From NCBI RefSeq assembly GCF_029215995.1, contig NZ_JAEMVB010000001.1:1-64000 (forward strand): 64,000 nucleotides of DNA, read 5' to 3'. The notes under the pieces were generated by a model. The model saw only the letters and a list, made by a program, of their open reading frames with translations, was not told the DNA's origin and did not search any database. This DNA comes from Sulfurimonas sp. SAG-AH-194-L11 (GTDB taxonomy: Bacteria > Campylobacterota > Campylobacteria > Campylobacterales > Sulfurimonadaceae). Made by a program: the position numbers and the translations under genes. Below, one piece after another: positions 43,147 to 51,652 of the stretch; the stretch's first letter is position 1; every line of letters starts with the position of its first letter.

Positions 43147-44335
43147 CTATGATTTTTGTAACAACTAAGTCGGAGGTAACATTAAGTGAAGTACGGCACA
43201 TATCTAGGATTCTATCTACGGCTACAACTACTGCTATATACTCAACAGGAAGGCCGAGTTGGTTTAAAATAACAACCATCATAACAAGCGAAGCACTTGG
43301 CAAAGCGGCAACACCTATGCTTAAAGAGACAACAGTTATACCGAGTAAAACTTGATCGGAAAAACTTAGAACTGTACCTGAGAGATTTGCAATGTATAAA
43401 ACGGCAACGGTGAGATATGCTGCTGTTCCGTCCATCGAAACAGTTGCCCCAAGGGGAAGAACAAAAGAGGCTGTTTTTTTATCAACGCCACCTATCTCTT
43501 CAACTATTCGCATACTTACAGGGAGGGTAGCAGCCGAAGAAGCCGTTGAAAATGCCATAATAGAAGCTTCTCTTACAGAGAGTAGATACTCATAGGGTTT
43601 TATTTTTGCAAATAGCTTGAGCACTATCGGGAGGGTGATAATTCCATGAAAGATTATAACACCTACAACAACTAAGATGTACTTGTAAAGCCCTAAGATA
43701 ACATCTATCCCTTGATCAGCTATAACATAAGAGATAAGGGAGAACACACCTATAGGTGTCAGTTTAATAATCCACTCTGAGATAATAAGCATCGCTTCAC
43801 TCACAGAGTTAAATAGATTTACAAGTGGCTCTTGCTGTTTTTTTGAGAGGTATAAAGAAGCAACTCCAAACATAACTGCAAAAACAATTATCTGCATCAT
43901 CGAACCACTACTGAGTGAGTGAAAAATATTTGTCGGGATAAAACTCAGTAACATTGCTTCTAAGGAAAAAGGAGCTATCGCTTGTGCTTTAGCAAACTCT
44001 AAACCCTCACTACTTATATGCTCACCAATATGAAAAATATTCATAGCTATAATGGCTAAAACAACCGCTAACGCCGTTGTAAGCATATAGAGTCCGATAG
44101 TACGAAGACCCATGCGTTTGAGATGCTCAATCGATCCTAAACCAAGTATGGCTACAAAGATACTAGAAAAAACCAAAGGCACAACTAGCATCTTTAAAAA
44201 GTAGATAAATGCAGTACCTATGACTTTTTGTTTGAGCGCAAGTTCTGGAAGGAGTACACCAAAGAGCACACCGAGTATGATACCTAAGATAACAAGAGTA
44301 TTAGTTGTAGTATATTTGCGTAATTTTTTTATCAA
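43124..44335 (-). CDS. dicarboxylate/amino acid:cation symporter (DAACS)
   Basis: 403-residue GltP/DctA-type symporter. The hallmarks are the serine-rich re-entrant FSTASSAATLPVSM, the TM7 motif with SMDGTAAYLTVA and the final DRILDMCRTSLNVTSDLV. It should take up glutamate, aspartate or C4-dicarboxylates with Na+ or H+. It follows asnB by 32 nt, so uptake of aspartate or glutamate next to asparagine synthesis is a reasonable reading. Confidence 0.9.
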   Translation of the reverse strand: MIKKLRKYTTTNTLVILGIILGVLFGVLLPELALKQKVIGTAFIYFLKMLVVPLVFSSIFVAILGLGSIEHLKRMGLRTIGLYMLTTALAVVLAIIAMNIFHIGEHISSEGLEFAKAQAIAPFSLEAMLLSFIPTNIFHSLSSGSMMQIIVFAVMFGVASLYLSKKQQEPLVNLFNSVSEAMLIISEWIIKLTPIGVFSLISYVIADQGIDVILGLYKYILVVVGVIIFHGIITLPIVLKLFAKIKPYEYLLSVREASIMAFSTASSAATLPVSMRIVEEIGGVDKKTASFVLPLGATVSMDGTAAYLTVAVLYIANLSGTVLSFSDQVLLGITVVSLSIGVAALPSASLVMMVVILNQLGLPVEYIAVVVAVDRILDMCRTSLNVTSDLVVTKIIDVYEKRA

Positions 44336-44367
44336 ATCAATCCCTTTAAAGGCATCATTTTAGCGTA

Positions 44368-46167
44368 TTATAAAAGATTTTTCTTTATCCAGTATGAAAG
44401 CACATAGAGTCCCCATATATGCTGTTTAAAAGCACCTCTCTTCGCACCGGCTATATACTCATCTAAGATTTTTTCTCTAAAGAGTCCTGTCTCTTTGTTC
44501 ACTTCTTTAATAAGAGTAATTCTTTGTGAGTTTATAAGATACTCCATATAGGGATTTGCGAAGCCTTTTTTCTTGCGTTTGAGTATTTTTTCATCGAGTT
44601 TTCCTCTCATCACATTTTTGAGTAGCGATTTTGTTATCCCATCCTCGTAACGCAGTTTAGGGTCTATACTAAAAACAGTCTCAACAAGTTTATGATCTAA
44701 AAAAGGAGTACGGGATTCTATAGAGTGCGCCATACTTACACGGTCGAGCTTACTTAAAAAGTGTTCCCCTTGAAAAAGATTTAGGTCTATGTAGGAGTAC
44801 CAACTAGATGCATCTGTATGCGCAGAATTTATAAATCGCTCTCTATAAGCATCTAAATATTTCAAACTTGAATTATCTTTAACATTTCTTCGCATAAGGG
44901 CATTTTTTTGCAGGTCAGAAAAGCTCTCTCCACTTGTACGAAAAAGGAGGGTATCATCAAAAACTCGCTTGTACCACTCCCACTCTCTATTGTTTGAAAA
45001 ATTTGCACGAAAATACTTCTTTAACCAATTTTTATGGGCTAAATTTCCCGCACCCTCTATGTCAAGATACTCAAAATACTGTCTATACCCTAAAAAGAGC
45101 TCATCACTCCCCTCTCCACTAAGAACAACTCTATGTCCATCCTCTTTTATCTTCTCAAAAAGAAGGTAAAGAGGTACAGCAGCAGGGTCGTTAAGTGGCT
45201 GGTCCATAGTATCTAAAACCTTATCACTAGCCTCTATAAACATCGCCTCATCTATCTCTACTTCTGTATTGCCAATACCTAAAAAATCAGCCGTAGCTTT
45301 TGCATTTTCTCGCTCATCATACTTAGAAAACTCTTTGTAACCGAGTGTATATGTTGGTATGTTTAAGCCTTGTTTCTTTGCATAGTAGTTTATAGTCGCA
45401 CTGTCTATTCCTCCCGAGAGTAGAGAAGCAGTTGAAGCATCACAACTAAGACGCAATGCCATCGACTCTTCTAAAACTTTCTCTATCTCTTGCACTGCCT
45501 CGTATTTATCTGTTATTATATTTGGTTTAACAGATAAAATATCATAGTATCTTTGAATACTCAAAGTACTGTCTTTATATATGGCATACTCTCCAGCAGC
45601 TAAGGTTTTGATACCTTGAAAAAAAGTATAGGGTGGCGTTGGTGCTAAAAAAGAGAGATAAGAGAGTAGTGCATCTTCATCCATCTGTACTTTTTTCAAA
45701 AAAGGTACTAAAGCTTTTATCTCTGAAGCAAATACAAATGAGTCACCATGAAGGTAGTAGAGAGGTTTTTTTCCAAGTCTATCACGAAAGAGATAGAGTG
45801 TCTCACCATCAAGTAAGGCTATCGCGAACATACCACGAAGATGAGTAACAAATGCCACTCCCCATTTAAGATATGCCGCAATGATAACTTCACTATCACC
45901 CTGCGTTACAAACTCATACTCTAACTCTTTTTTGAGTTCTTTAAAGTTATAAATCTCTCCATTAAATGAGAGTAAAATATTTTTATGTTTTAAAGGTTGG
46001 TGTGAGCGATAATGTGAATCTTCTATGCTAAGACGCTGATGTGCAAAAAAGAGTCTATCTTTTTGTACAATTCCACAATAGTCGGGTCCACGATGTGAGA
46101 GTTTCGCTAAAGCACTCTTAGCCATTACTTCACTATACTCACCTAAAATTCCCAACACTCCACACAT
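44368..46167 (-). CDS. asnB: glutamine-hydrolysing asparagine synthetase
   Basis: 599-residue AsnB. The N-terminal glutaminase has nucleophile Cys2 (MCGVLGILGE) and SFNGEIYNF; the C-terminal synthetase has the PP-loop SLLSGGIDSATI and the SGEGSDELFLGY segment. It makes asparagine from aspartate, or transfers glutamine nitrogen in surface-sugar or peptide amidation, as several Campylobacterota paralogues do. Its operon neighbours are transporters, so free asparagine synthesis is favoured. Confidence 0.92.
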   Translation of the reverse strand: MCGVLGILGEYSEVMAKSALAKLSHRGPDYCGIVQKDRLFFAHQRLSIEDSHYRSHQPLKHKNILLSFNGEIYNFKELKKELEYEFVTQGDSEVIIAAYLKWGVAFVTHLRGMFAIALLDGETLYLFRDRLGKKPLYYLHGDSFVFASEIKALVPFLKKVQMDEDALLSYLSFLAPTPPYTFFQGIKTLAAGEYAIYKDSTLSIQRYYDILSVKPNIITDKYEAVQEIEKVLEESMALRLSCDASTASLLSGGIDSATINYYAKKQGLNIPTYTLGYKEFSKYDERENAKATADFLGIGNTEVEIDEAMFIEASDKVLDTMDQPLNDPAAVPLYLLFEKIKEDGHRVVLSGEGSDELFLGYRQYFEYLDIEGAGNLAHKNWLKKYFRANFSNNREWEWYKRVFDDTLLFRTSGESFSDLQKNALMRRNVKDNSSLKYLDAYRERFINSAHTDASSWYSYIDLNLFQGEHFLSKLDRVSMAHSIESRTPFLDHKLVETVFSIDPKLRYEDGITKSLLKNVMRGKLDEKILKRKKKGFANPYMEYLINSQRITLIKEVNKETGLFREKILDEYIAGAKRGAFKQHIWGLYVLSYWIKKNLL

Positions 46168-46289
46168 ATATAAAATCCTTTTTTATAAGATACTAACATA
46201 AACTTCTAAAATTAACATTTCAAACTTAGTCAGTTTATAGGATTTATAGTGTAAAATTCCATCATTAAATTTAACATAAAGATATTATT

Positions 46290-46577
46290 ATGCAAACAAA
46301 AGAAGCAGTAGAAATCGGATTTGACAAGCTAACTCTTATTCAAAAGATAAATGCGATTGATGTTATCATCGATGAGAAGATTAGAGAATTTTTACAAGCA
46401 GATGATGGAGACTTAGACTTCATCGATGTTAAAGAGACAAATGGACTTACTGATGTTTACATCTCTTATGTAGGGGCTTGTGGTTCATGTGACAGCTCAG
46501 GCGGTACACTTACTTCTATACAAAGAATCTTAAATGGTCAACTTGAGACAGAAAAGATAAGAGTTTACGCAGTTTAA
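46290..46577 (+). CDS. Nfu-type iron-sulfur cluster scaffold (NifU C-terminal domain)
   Basis: 95-residue single-domain protein. It has the NifU C-terminal fold (KINAIDVIIDEKIREFLQAD, then VYISYVGACGSCDSSGGTL) with the CxxC pair that holds a bridging Fe-S cluster between two subunits. An AT-rich promoter with TATAGTGTAAAAT lies upstream. A hypothetical gene follows after 18 nt. Confidence 0.88.
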   Translation: MQTKEAVEIGFDKLTLIQKINAIDVIIDEKIREFLQADDGDLDFIDVKETNGLTDVYISYVGACGSCDSSGGTLTSIQRILNGQLETEKIRVYAV

Positions 46578-46595
46578 AAGTAAAAGGCTAGAGAG

Positions 46596-47021
46596 ATGGG
46601 TGGTTTTGAAGGTGGCGATGAGGGTGGTTTTTGGGATGAAGATGCCATTGAGACTCTCATCAAAAAGCAAAACAATAAAAAAACTTCTACAAAAGCAAAA
46701 GTTTTAGTAAAGAGCATCAATGGTGCTTATACTCTGAGTGGTGACCCTTCTATAAGTATAGTCCCTAGTTCTTGTGCAAGTTTTACCATAGAAGATTCTC
46801 ATAGCATTCCACTTGAATCAAATACCATTTACAAAACTTACAAGGCTCTCCTTGAGTTTACATGTGACTCAGATATAGAAGAGCTTTTCTCTGAGCATAA
46901 GGTGGTCGTAAGTAGCTACACACCTACTACTGCTACAAGTTTTTTACTCTTAACAAAAGAGCTCTGCAACCTAGTACTCAGTGAAAATGAACTTCAGTTT
47001 ATAGAGCAAAAAGCTCTTTAA
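46596..47021 (+). CDS. hypothetical protein, 141 aa
   Basis: Unrecognised cytoplasmic protein. A Gly/Asp-rich start (MGGFEGGDEGGFWDEDAI) precedes a lysine-rich linker and a beta-rich domain. Cysteines at SSCASF, EFTCDS and KELCNL are scattered rather than in motifs. It is downstream of the Nfu gene and its stop overlaps that of the convergent 47018 gene. Confidence 0.6.
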   Translation: MGGFEGGDEGGFWDEDAIETLIKKQNNKKTSTKAKVLVKSINGAYTLSGDPSISIVPSSCASFTIEDSHSIPLESNTIYKTYKALLEFTCDSDIEELFSEHKVVVSSYTPTTATSFLLLTKELCNLVLSENELQFIEQKAL

Positions 47022-47398
47022 AGATCTGGTACCATCTTCTCAAACTCATCTAAGACATTTTTTATATTTTGTTCTTGAGTGATTTGAGACATATCTGCCT
47101 CAAGAACATTACACTCAGCTACGATACCTTTAAAAAGCACCTCATTTACACTCCGAGTATCACCATACATAAAGATGTACTCTTCACATTCATGTGTCTC
47201 TGCTATTTCTATTATTAGCTCTTTTAAAAGTTGTGACTCTTGAGCGTCTAAAGAGCAGACCTGTAGAACATTCCACATTTTATACTCAAATTCTGTTAAG
47301 TTTATATCCTCTTTACCGTAGAGCACAACGACCAAAGGCACGAAGTTTGAAGTGATACCCGCCGGTGTAAAGTGATAAGAAAATTTCTGTTTTTTCAT
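47018..47398 (-). CDS. hypothetical protein, 126 aa
   Basis: Unrecognised soluble protein, probably limited to Campylobacterota. The N-terminus is beta-like (FSYHFTPAGITSNFVPLVVV), followed by helices with an acidic C-terminus. There is no signal peptide, and the cysteines do not form a known motif. It is divergent from the cobalamin-region genes and separated from them by 64 bp. Confidence 0.6.
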   Translation of the reverse strand: MKKQKFSYHFTPAGITSNFVPLVVVLYGKEDINLTEFEYKMWNVLQVCSLDAQESQLLKELIIEIAETHECEEYIFMYGDTRSVNEVLFKGIVAECNVLEADMSQITQEQNIKNVLDEFEKMVPDL

Positions 47399-47462
47399 TG
47401 TATATACCCCTATTTTAATATTATACCTTAGATAAGCTATAATTCTAAAAAAGGAAATCTTT

Positions 47463-47888
47463 TTGAGTTATACATCTTGGTTTAAAGAACATGCAGACAA
47501 ACATAAGGTCATAGTGACGAAACTTGTAGCAAAAAACTACACAAAAGAGCAAATCATAGACTACTTTGACTTTGATAACATGCTCAAAGAAGAGAGTGAC
47601 TTCTGTCCAATGTATGCAAAAAATAAAAAGTGTCATGACATGGAGAAGCTCAACTGTTATCTTTGTGCCTGTCCAAACTTTCGCTTTGATGATAATGGTA
47701 TAAAAAAAGTAGAAAAGAACACACAGTTTAGCTTTTGTGACATCGAGTCAAAGGATGGAAGACAGGGGGTTTACGGTGATAAAATCCATCAGGACTGCTC
47801 AAAATGTGGTGTTCCCCATCACCGCTCTTATGTTGAAAAACATTTTGATTTAGAGTGGACTAAGGTTATGAAGCAGTGTCTTTTATAA
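47463..47888 (+). CDS. cysteine-rich small-domain protein (PF04071-like), cobalamin context
   Basis: 141-residue protein starting at TTG, supported by AAGGAAA just upstream. About ten cysteines include DFCPMYAKNKKCHDMEKLN, the cluster CYLCACPN and HQDCSKCGVPH. The first part matches the cysteine-rich small domain often attached to or beside cobalamin enzymes (PF04071, probably metal-binding). It begins the run leading to the kinase and the CobD-type decarboxylase, which supports that reading. Confidence 0.72.
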   Translation: MSYTSWFKEHADKHKVIVTKLVAKNYTKEQIIDYFDFDNMLKEESDFCPMYAKNKKCHDMEKLNCYLCACPNFRFDDNGIKKVEKNTQFSFCDIESKDGRQGVYGDKIHQDCSKCGVPHHRSYVEKHFDLEWTKVMKQCLL

Positions 47889-47889
47889 G

Positions 47890-48669
47890 ATGGGAGTAAA
47901 AAGAGCCCTCTCGCTCAAGCAGGTAAAATCCCTCTTCCCTCACTATACTTTTACTAGCCTAAGACCTAGTTCAAGTGGCGTCGTAGATACAACTTACATC
48001 TCAGATAAGTATATCATCAAATATTATGAACGCCATATTCAAGAGAGAATCTCTCTTGATGAAAAAATTTTACTCTCTTTGTATTCTGTAGGGTTAAAGG
48101 TACCTAGACTTCTTACAGATACTGAGGGCTGGTACCTTTATGAAAAACTTCAAGGAGAAGTGCCAAAATCAATTCAACTTTTTCATATCCAAGCACTTGC
48201 TCGTTTTATGGCAAAGTTTCACACACAAAAGCTCTACCATAGAGAAGATTTTTTACAAAAAAAGAGCATACAAACTGCACTTTTAGCTATAAAACATACT
48301 CATTACCGACTTTACAAAGAGCTTGAAGTTCTCAAAACTTATACTCCTAAAAATGATGGTTTTATTCATGGAGATATATTTAAAGACAACACACTCTTTT
48401 GTGGAAATAAGATAAAGGTTTTTGACTTTATAGATGGGGGAAATGGCTCTTATGTTTTTGACATAGCAGTAGCCCTACTCTCCTTTAACACACAAAATAA
48501 AGACTCCTTTCTCAGAGTATTTTTAAATACTTATAACCAAAACTCTCCTCGAAAGATTCATAAAAAAGAGCTTTTAGAGAACATAAAAATAGCTGCTCTC
48601 TTTTATGGAATGCTTCGTCTTTATGAGCAAAAAGATACTAAAAGAGCAAAAGAGTTGATATTTCGGTAA
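47890..48669 (+). CDS. APH-fold small-molecule kinase in the cobalamin run (candidate amino-acid or ethanolamine kinase)
   Basis: 259-residue kinase of the aminoglycoside/choline/homoserine kinase fold. The catalytic loop is GFIHGDIFKDNTLF and the metal motif is VFDFIDGG; the N-terminal lobe has SSSGVVDTTYISDKYIIKYY. It starts 2 nt after the cysteine-rich gene and lies 213 nt before the CobD-type decarboxylase. CobD-type enzymes need O-phospho-threonine (or phospho-serine), so this protein is a candidate for the missing L-threonine/serine kinase, unrelated to the GHMP-fold PduX. That function is inference from fold and neighbourhood. Confidence 0.7.
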   Translation: MGVKRALSLKQVKSLFPHYTFTSLRPSSSGVVDTTYISDKYIIKYYERHIQERISLDEKILLSLYSVGLKVPRLLTDTEGWYLYEKLQGEVPKSIQLFHIQALARFMAKFHTQKLYHREDFLQKKSIQTALLAIKHTHYRLYKELEVLKTYTPKNDGFIHGDIFKDNTLFCGNKIKVFDFIDGGNGSYVFDIAVALLSFNTQNKDSFLRVFLNTYNQNSPRKIHKKELLENIKIAALFYGMLRLYEQKDTKRAKELIFR

Positions 48670-48678
48670 AATAACAGC

Positions 48679-48885
48679 ATGAATATTCAGATAAACCAAG
48701 ATAACTATGAAAACCTTAAAAACTTTAAAGAAATTCTCAAAAAAGATGAATCAACTATAATAAATGAAGCCTTAGAGGTCTACTTTAATGCACAGAACAA
48801 GATTCTTTTAGAGAAAAACCTTGATAATGAAAATGCTATGACTAACTTAGACTTTGATGAATTTTGGGATGATGTAGAGATATGA
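48679..48885 (+). CDS. small ribbon-helix-helix/antitoxin-like protein
   Basis: 68 residues: a beta-like start (MNIQINQDNYENLKNF), a helix-turn-helix-sized middle (KDESTIINEALEVYFNAQ) and an acidic tail ending DFDEFWDDVEI. This layout resembles RHH antitoxins, but no toxin gene accompanies it. It overlaps the decarboxylase start by 4 nt (ATGA), so it belongs to the cobalamin run. It could be a stray antitoxin or a local regulator. Confidence 0.5.
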   Translation: MNIQINQDNYENLKNFKEILKKDESTIINEALEVYFNAQNKILLEKNLDNENAMTNLDFDEFWDDVEI

Positions 48886-49895
48886 AACATGGTGCAAATA
48901 TCTACAAGTATGCTGCGAGAATTGGGTGTAATCCAGAGGATCTAATCGACTTCTCTTCAAACATCAACTTATATCAGCCCGAAATTAACTTTTCGCTCTC
49001 AAGTAAAGAGGTCGCGAAGTATCCAGATAGTGAGTATAAAGTATTTCGTGAATTTTTAGCACAGAAGTATGCTATAAAAAAGAGTCAAATAGCACTCTAC
49101 GGAGGTGCAACAAGTGCGATTTATGAGCTTTTTGCTTCACTCAAACGTAAAAATGTCTTTTTATATGCCCCTCTGTATGGCGAGTATGAAAAAGCAGCGC
49201 TAAAAGCAAAAAAAAATATCTATAAAATCAACCGTATAGAAGATGAAACACAGCCTCCTCTTGAAGACTCCATCGTAGTTTTTGTAAATCCATCAACACC
49301 TGAGGGAACTTACTATGAAAATATCAAAGAGCTTATGAGTTCTTGGATGGAACTTGATTGTACTATTATTTTAGATGAAAGTTTTTTAGAGTTTGAAGCA
49401 TTAGCCTCAATGAGACAAGAGATACATAACTACAAAAGGCTCTACATTATCCACTCCTTTTCAAAGTTTTACTCCTGTGCTGGCGTTAGAGTCGGTGCTA
49501 TATTTTCACACAAAAGAAACATTCAAAAACTCACAAGCCCACTTTGGCATCTCTCAAGTTTAGATGTAAACTTTTTAAAACAGCGTTTGTCAGATGAGGA
49601 TTTTGAGAAAAAAAGCCGAGAACTTCATAAAGTACAAAAAGAAGAACTGCTAAACATACTCACAGAGTCAAAACTTTTTGCTGAAATAGTAGAGAGTGAT
49701 AGTAACTTTATCCTCACATACTCAGCCAATGGAGAAGTGCTTTGGGAAAAACTTTTGGAGCAAAAAATACTAGTAAGAAAATGTGCAAGTTTTGACTACC
49801 TAAACAATAACTGGTTGCGTTTTGCTGTTAAGGATGAAGAGGCTCATAAGGCACTTAGGAGAGCACTTCATCGAGAAAAAGATTTATATTCATGA
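48882..49895 (+). CDS. cobD: threonine-phosphate decarboxylase-like aminotransferase-fold enzyme (CobD/CobC type)
   Basis: 337-residue PLP enzyme. The start MKHGANIYKYAARIG and IDFSSNINLYQP are the CobD hallmarks. The PLP lysine sits in IIHSFSKFYSCAGVRVG. The enzyme makes aminopropanol phosphate (or ethanolamine phosphate from phospho-serine), the linker of the cobamide nucleotide loop. The upstream kinase and downstream cobQ and cbiB fit late cobamide assembly. A histidinol-phosphate aminotransferase role is less likely given the N-terminal signature. Confidence 0.85.
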   Translation: MKHGANIYKYAARIGCNPEDLIDFSSNINLYQPEINFSLSSKEVAKYPDSEYKVFREFLAQKYAIKKSQIALYGGATSAIYELFASLKRKNVFLYAPLYGEYEKAALKAKKNIYKINRIEDETQPPLEDSIVVFVNPSTPEGTYYENIKELMSSWMELDCTIILDESFLEFEALASMRQEIHNYKRLYIIHSFSKFYSCAGVRVGAIFSHKRNIQKLTSPLWHLSSLDVNFLKQRLSDEDFEKKSRELHKVQKEELLNILTESKLFAEIVESDSNFILTYSANGEVLWEKLLEQKILVRKCASFDYLNNNWLRFAVKDEEAHKALRRALHREKDLYS

Positions 49896-49925
49896 TACAT
49901 ACTTTAGAGGTGCCCTTTATCTTCT

Positions 49926-50348
49926 TTAATCTTTAATATTCTGTAAGAGGCTTTGAAAAGCATCTTCTAAATCCTCTTTTGCAACGGGATGTTTTAGATC
50001 TTTATAATAACTATAGATTGATTTTGTGTCTTTATTGAGCTCGAGTCTTATATAGCTTGAGGGAAAACTAGAAAGCACTTTTTTATCTGCATTTTGATTT
50101 GAATTACAGACTATATTACTCTTATATGAGACTTTCAGTACATAGGTACAATTTACATCAAAGCTGTAGAGTTTTCTCATTCTTGTTTCTAAATGTTCAT
50201 CTTGTGTAACAAACACGAGTCTCATACATTTCACTTCATGTAAATCTTTCTCAGACTTTGTGATACTTGCATTATCACTACATCCTTCAATGAGAAGGAG
50301 GAGTAGTAGTGTTAGTAAAATTTTTGTGTTAGTCCTGTAGAGGAGCAT
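49926..50348 (-). CDS. small lipoprotein, unknown function
   Basis: 140-residue lipoprotein from the ATG at 50348: [19 protein letters not shown] has a clear lipobox (LIEGC). The track start at 50417 would add 23 residues encoded within the rhodanese gene. It overlaps the rhodanese stop by 20 nt and is therefore coupled to it. The mature part carries several cysteines (VKCM, NCTY, IVCN) and no recognised domain. Confidence 0.65.
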   Translation of the reverse strand: MLLYRTNTKILLTLLLLLLIEGCSDNASITKSEKDLHEVKCMRLVFVTQDEHLETRMRKLYSFDVNCTYVLKVSYKSNIVCNSNQNADKKVLSSFPSSYIRLELNKDTKSIYSYYKDLKHPVAKEDLEDAFQSLLQNIKD

Positions 50349-50796
50349 TTTTTGGATTATTAGCGATTGCAAGACTGACAAGCCCACCTTTAAGCACTTG
50401 TACATTTTTAAAACCAATTTCTTTAAGCCCTACTGCTGCCATTATTGCTCTTGCTCCTGAGTGACATACAACTATCAGTGGTTTGTTTGTTGGAAGCTTA
50501 TTAAGGTTTTGTGCTTTAAAAAGAGTATCTATAGAAATATGTACTGCATTTTCTCCATTTAGTTTTATGATAGCAGCTTCACCATCTGTTCGTACATCTA
50601 AAAATGTAAACTCTTTTCCTTCACGTAACATTTTCATTACACTATCTGCTTTGATAAAAAACTTTGACTTTTTTAATGCCTTGTGTGTTATATGAGAGTA
50701 AAATTTATTTACTACTTTTACCTGTTCCTTGTTGTAAGCAATAGCCGATGTAGAGAAGACAACTATTACTAACAATAAATAAGACAATTTTTTCAT
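50329..50796 (-). CDS. exported rhodanese-domain protein
   Basis: 155-residue periplasmic single-domain rhodanese. The signal peptide ends near TSAIA. The domain shows FTFLDVRTDGEA and the active-site loop VVCHSGARAIMAAVGLKEIG with the persulfide cysteine. In a sulfur-metabolising cell it may handle sulfane sulfur in the periplasm. It is co-transcribed with the lipoprotein and divergent from the NifX-like gene. Confidence 0.85.
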   Translation of the reverse strand: MKKLSYLLLVIVVFSTSAIAYNKEQVKVVNKFYSHITHKALKKSKFFIKADSVMKMLREGKEFTFLDVRTDGEAAIIKLNGENAVHISIDTLFKAQNLNKLPTNKPLIVVCHSGARAIMAAVGLKEIGFKNVQVLKGGLVSLAIANNPKNAPLQD

Positions 50797-50879
50797 TTGA
50801 TTTCCTTATAATTTTAATTCACTACAATTATATACTGCTAAACTGAGATATTATTTAATAAAGAAAATTATAATCACAG

Positions 50880-50924
50880 TTGACTTATGAACATATGTCT
50901 GATATACTTTTGAACATATGTTCA
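50880..50924 (+). promoter_or_regulatory. sigma70-type promoter with two palindromic operators before the NifX-like gene
   Basis: TTGACT (50880) and TATACT (50903) are separated by exactly 17 bp. The spacer holds the imperfect site TGAACATATGTC (50888-50899), and the start-site region holds the perfect 14-bp palindrome TGAACATATGTTCA (50911-50924). The two sites are 23 bp apart, about two helical turns. The UPF0251 protein encoded downstream is an obvious candidate repressor. Confidence 0.7.
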
Positions 50925-50949
50925 TATAAAAACAAATTAAAGGATTACA

Positions 50950-51324
50950 ATGAAAATAGTTTTAGCAGTAGATACAGATAAAAAAACAGTAGTAAAGAGA
51001 ACAGGACAGAGTGCTTACTTTGCTATATATGAAGATGAAAAGTTGATACAATTAGTTGAAAATAAACACCATGATGGTGGACACCATGCACATACACAAG
51101 GTGAACATCACCATCATTCAGATATGGATCACACAGCACATACAAACTCGCATAAAAAAGATGTAGCATCTTTACAAGGGTGTGATATTATTTTAGTGCA
51201 GGCCATTGGTGAAAATATGAAAGAAGCTTTAGAGTCTGTAGGGCTTAAAATAAAAAAAATAAGACAAAAACATGGGACAACAGCAGATGAAGTAGTGTAT
51301 AATTTCTTAAATGGTAATATTTAA
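50950..51324 (+). CDS. NifX/NifB-like cofactor-binding family protein with a His-rich insert
   Basis: 124 residues with the dinitrogenase FeMo-cofactor-binding fold: the start MKIVLAVDTDKKTVVKRTG and CDIILVQAIGENMKEALESV are typical. An insert of about 35 residues (HHDGGHHAHTQGEHHHHSDM) has 14 or so histidines and should bind metal such as Ni, Zn or Cu. No nitrogenase genes are present, so a nitrogenase role is unlikely. It has an AAAGGA site and a strong, palindrome-flanked promoter. Confidence 0.8.
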   Translation: MKIVLAVDTDKKTVVKRTGQSAYFAIYEDEKLIQLVENKHHDGGHHAHTQGEHHHHSDMDHTAHTNSHKKDVASLQGCDIILVQAIGENMKEALESVGLKIKKIRQKHGTTADEVVYNFLNGNI

Positions 51325-51337
51325 GAATAGGTAAATT

Positions 51338-51619
51338 ATGAGTGGAAGAAGAAGAATACATAGGCAAGTAGATGCTGATCATAGTAAAATATGTTTTAAA
51401 CCATGTGGTATTAGAAGAGTTGCATTAGAAGAAGTTGAACTTTTTGAAGATGAGATGGAAGCTATACGATTGGCTGACTATGAAGGTCTATACCAACAAG
51501 AGTGCGCAGATAAAATGGGTATTTCTCGTACAACTTTTTCAAGGCTCATTGAGTCTGCTAGAAAAAAAATAGCAGACGCACTACTCCACACAAAAGCCCT
51601 CATAATAAAAATAAATTAA
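51338..51619 (+). CDS. UPF0251/DUF134 DNA-binding protein
   Basis: 93-residue regulator-like protein. The family pattern is RKICFKPCG-like near the N-terminus (KICFKPCGIRRVALEEVELFE), then EAIRLADYEGLYQQECADKM and an HTH with GISRTTFSRLIESARKKIADAL. Members often adjoin NifX-like genes, as here (13 nt downstream). It probably senses a metal or cofactor and may bind the palindromes upstream of the pair. cobQ follows after 33 nt. Confidence 0.85.
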   Translation: MSGRRRIHRQVDADHSKICFKPCGIRRVALEEVELFEDEMEAIRLADYEGLYQQECADKMGISRTTFSRLIESARKKIADALLHTKALIIKIN

Positions 51620-51652
51620 ACGAAGCCATGCAAAACAAAAAAAGGCTCTCAA

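Noticed and set aside
47399-47462. Cobalamin riboswitch before the cobalamin run
   Set aside because: The gap is 64 bp, too short for the element, and I found no B12-box-like sequence there or before cobT.
50950-51324. Nitrogen-fixation gene cluster
   Set aside because: Only a NifX-like and an Nfu-type gene are present; there are no nifHDK, nifB or nifEN genes, and both families have roles outside nitrogen fixation.
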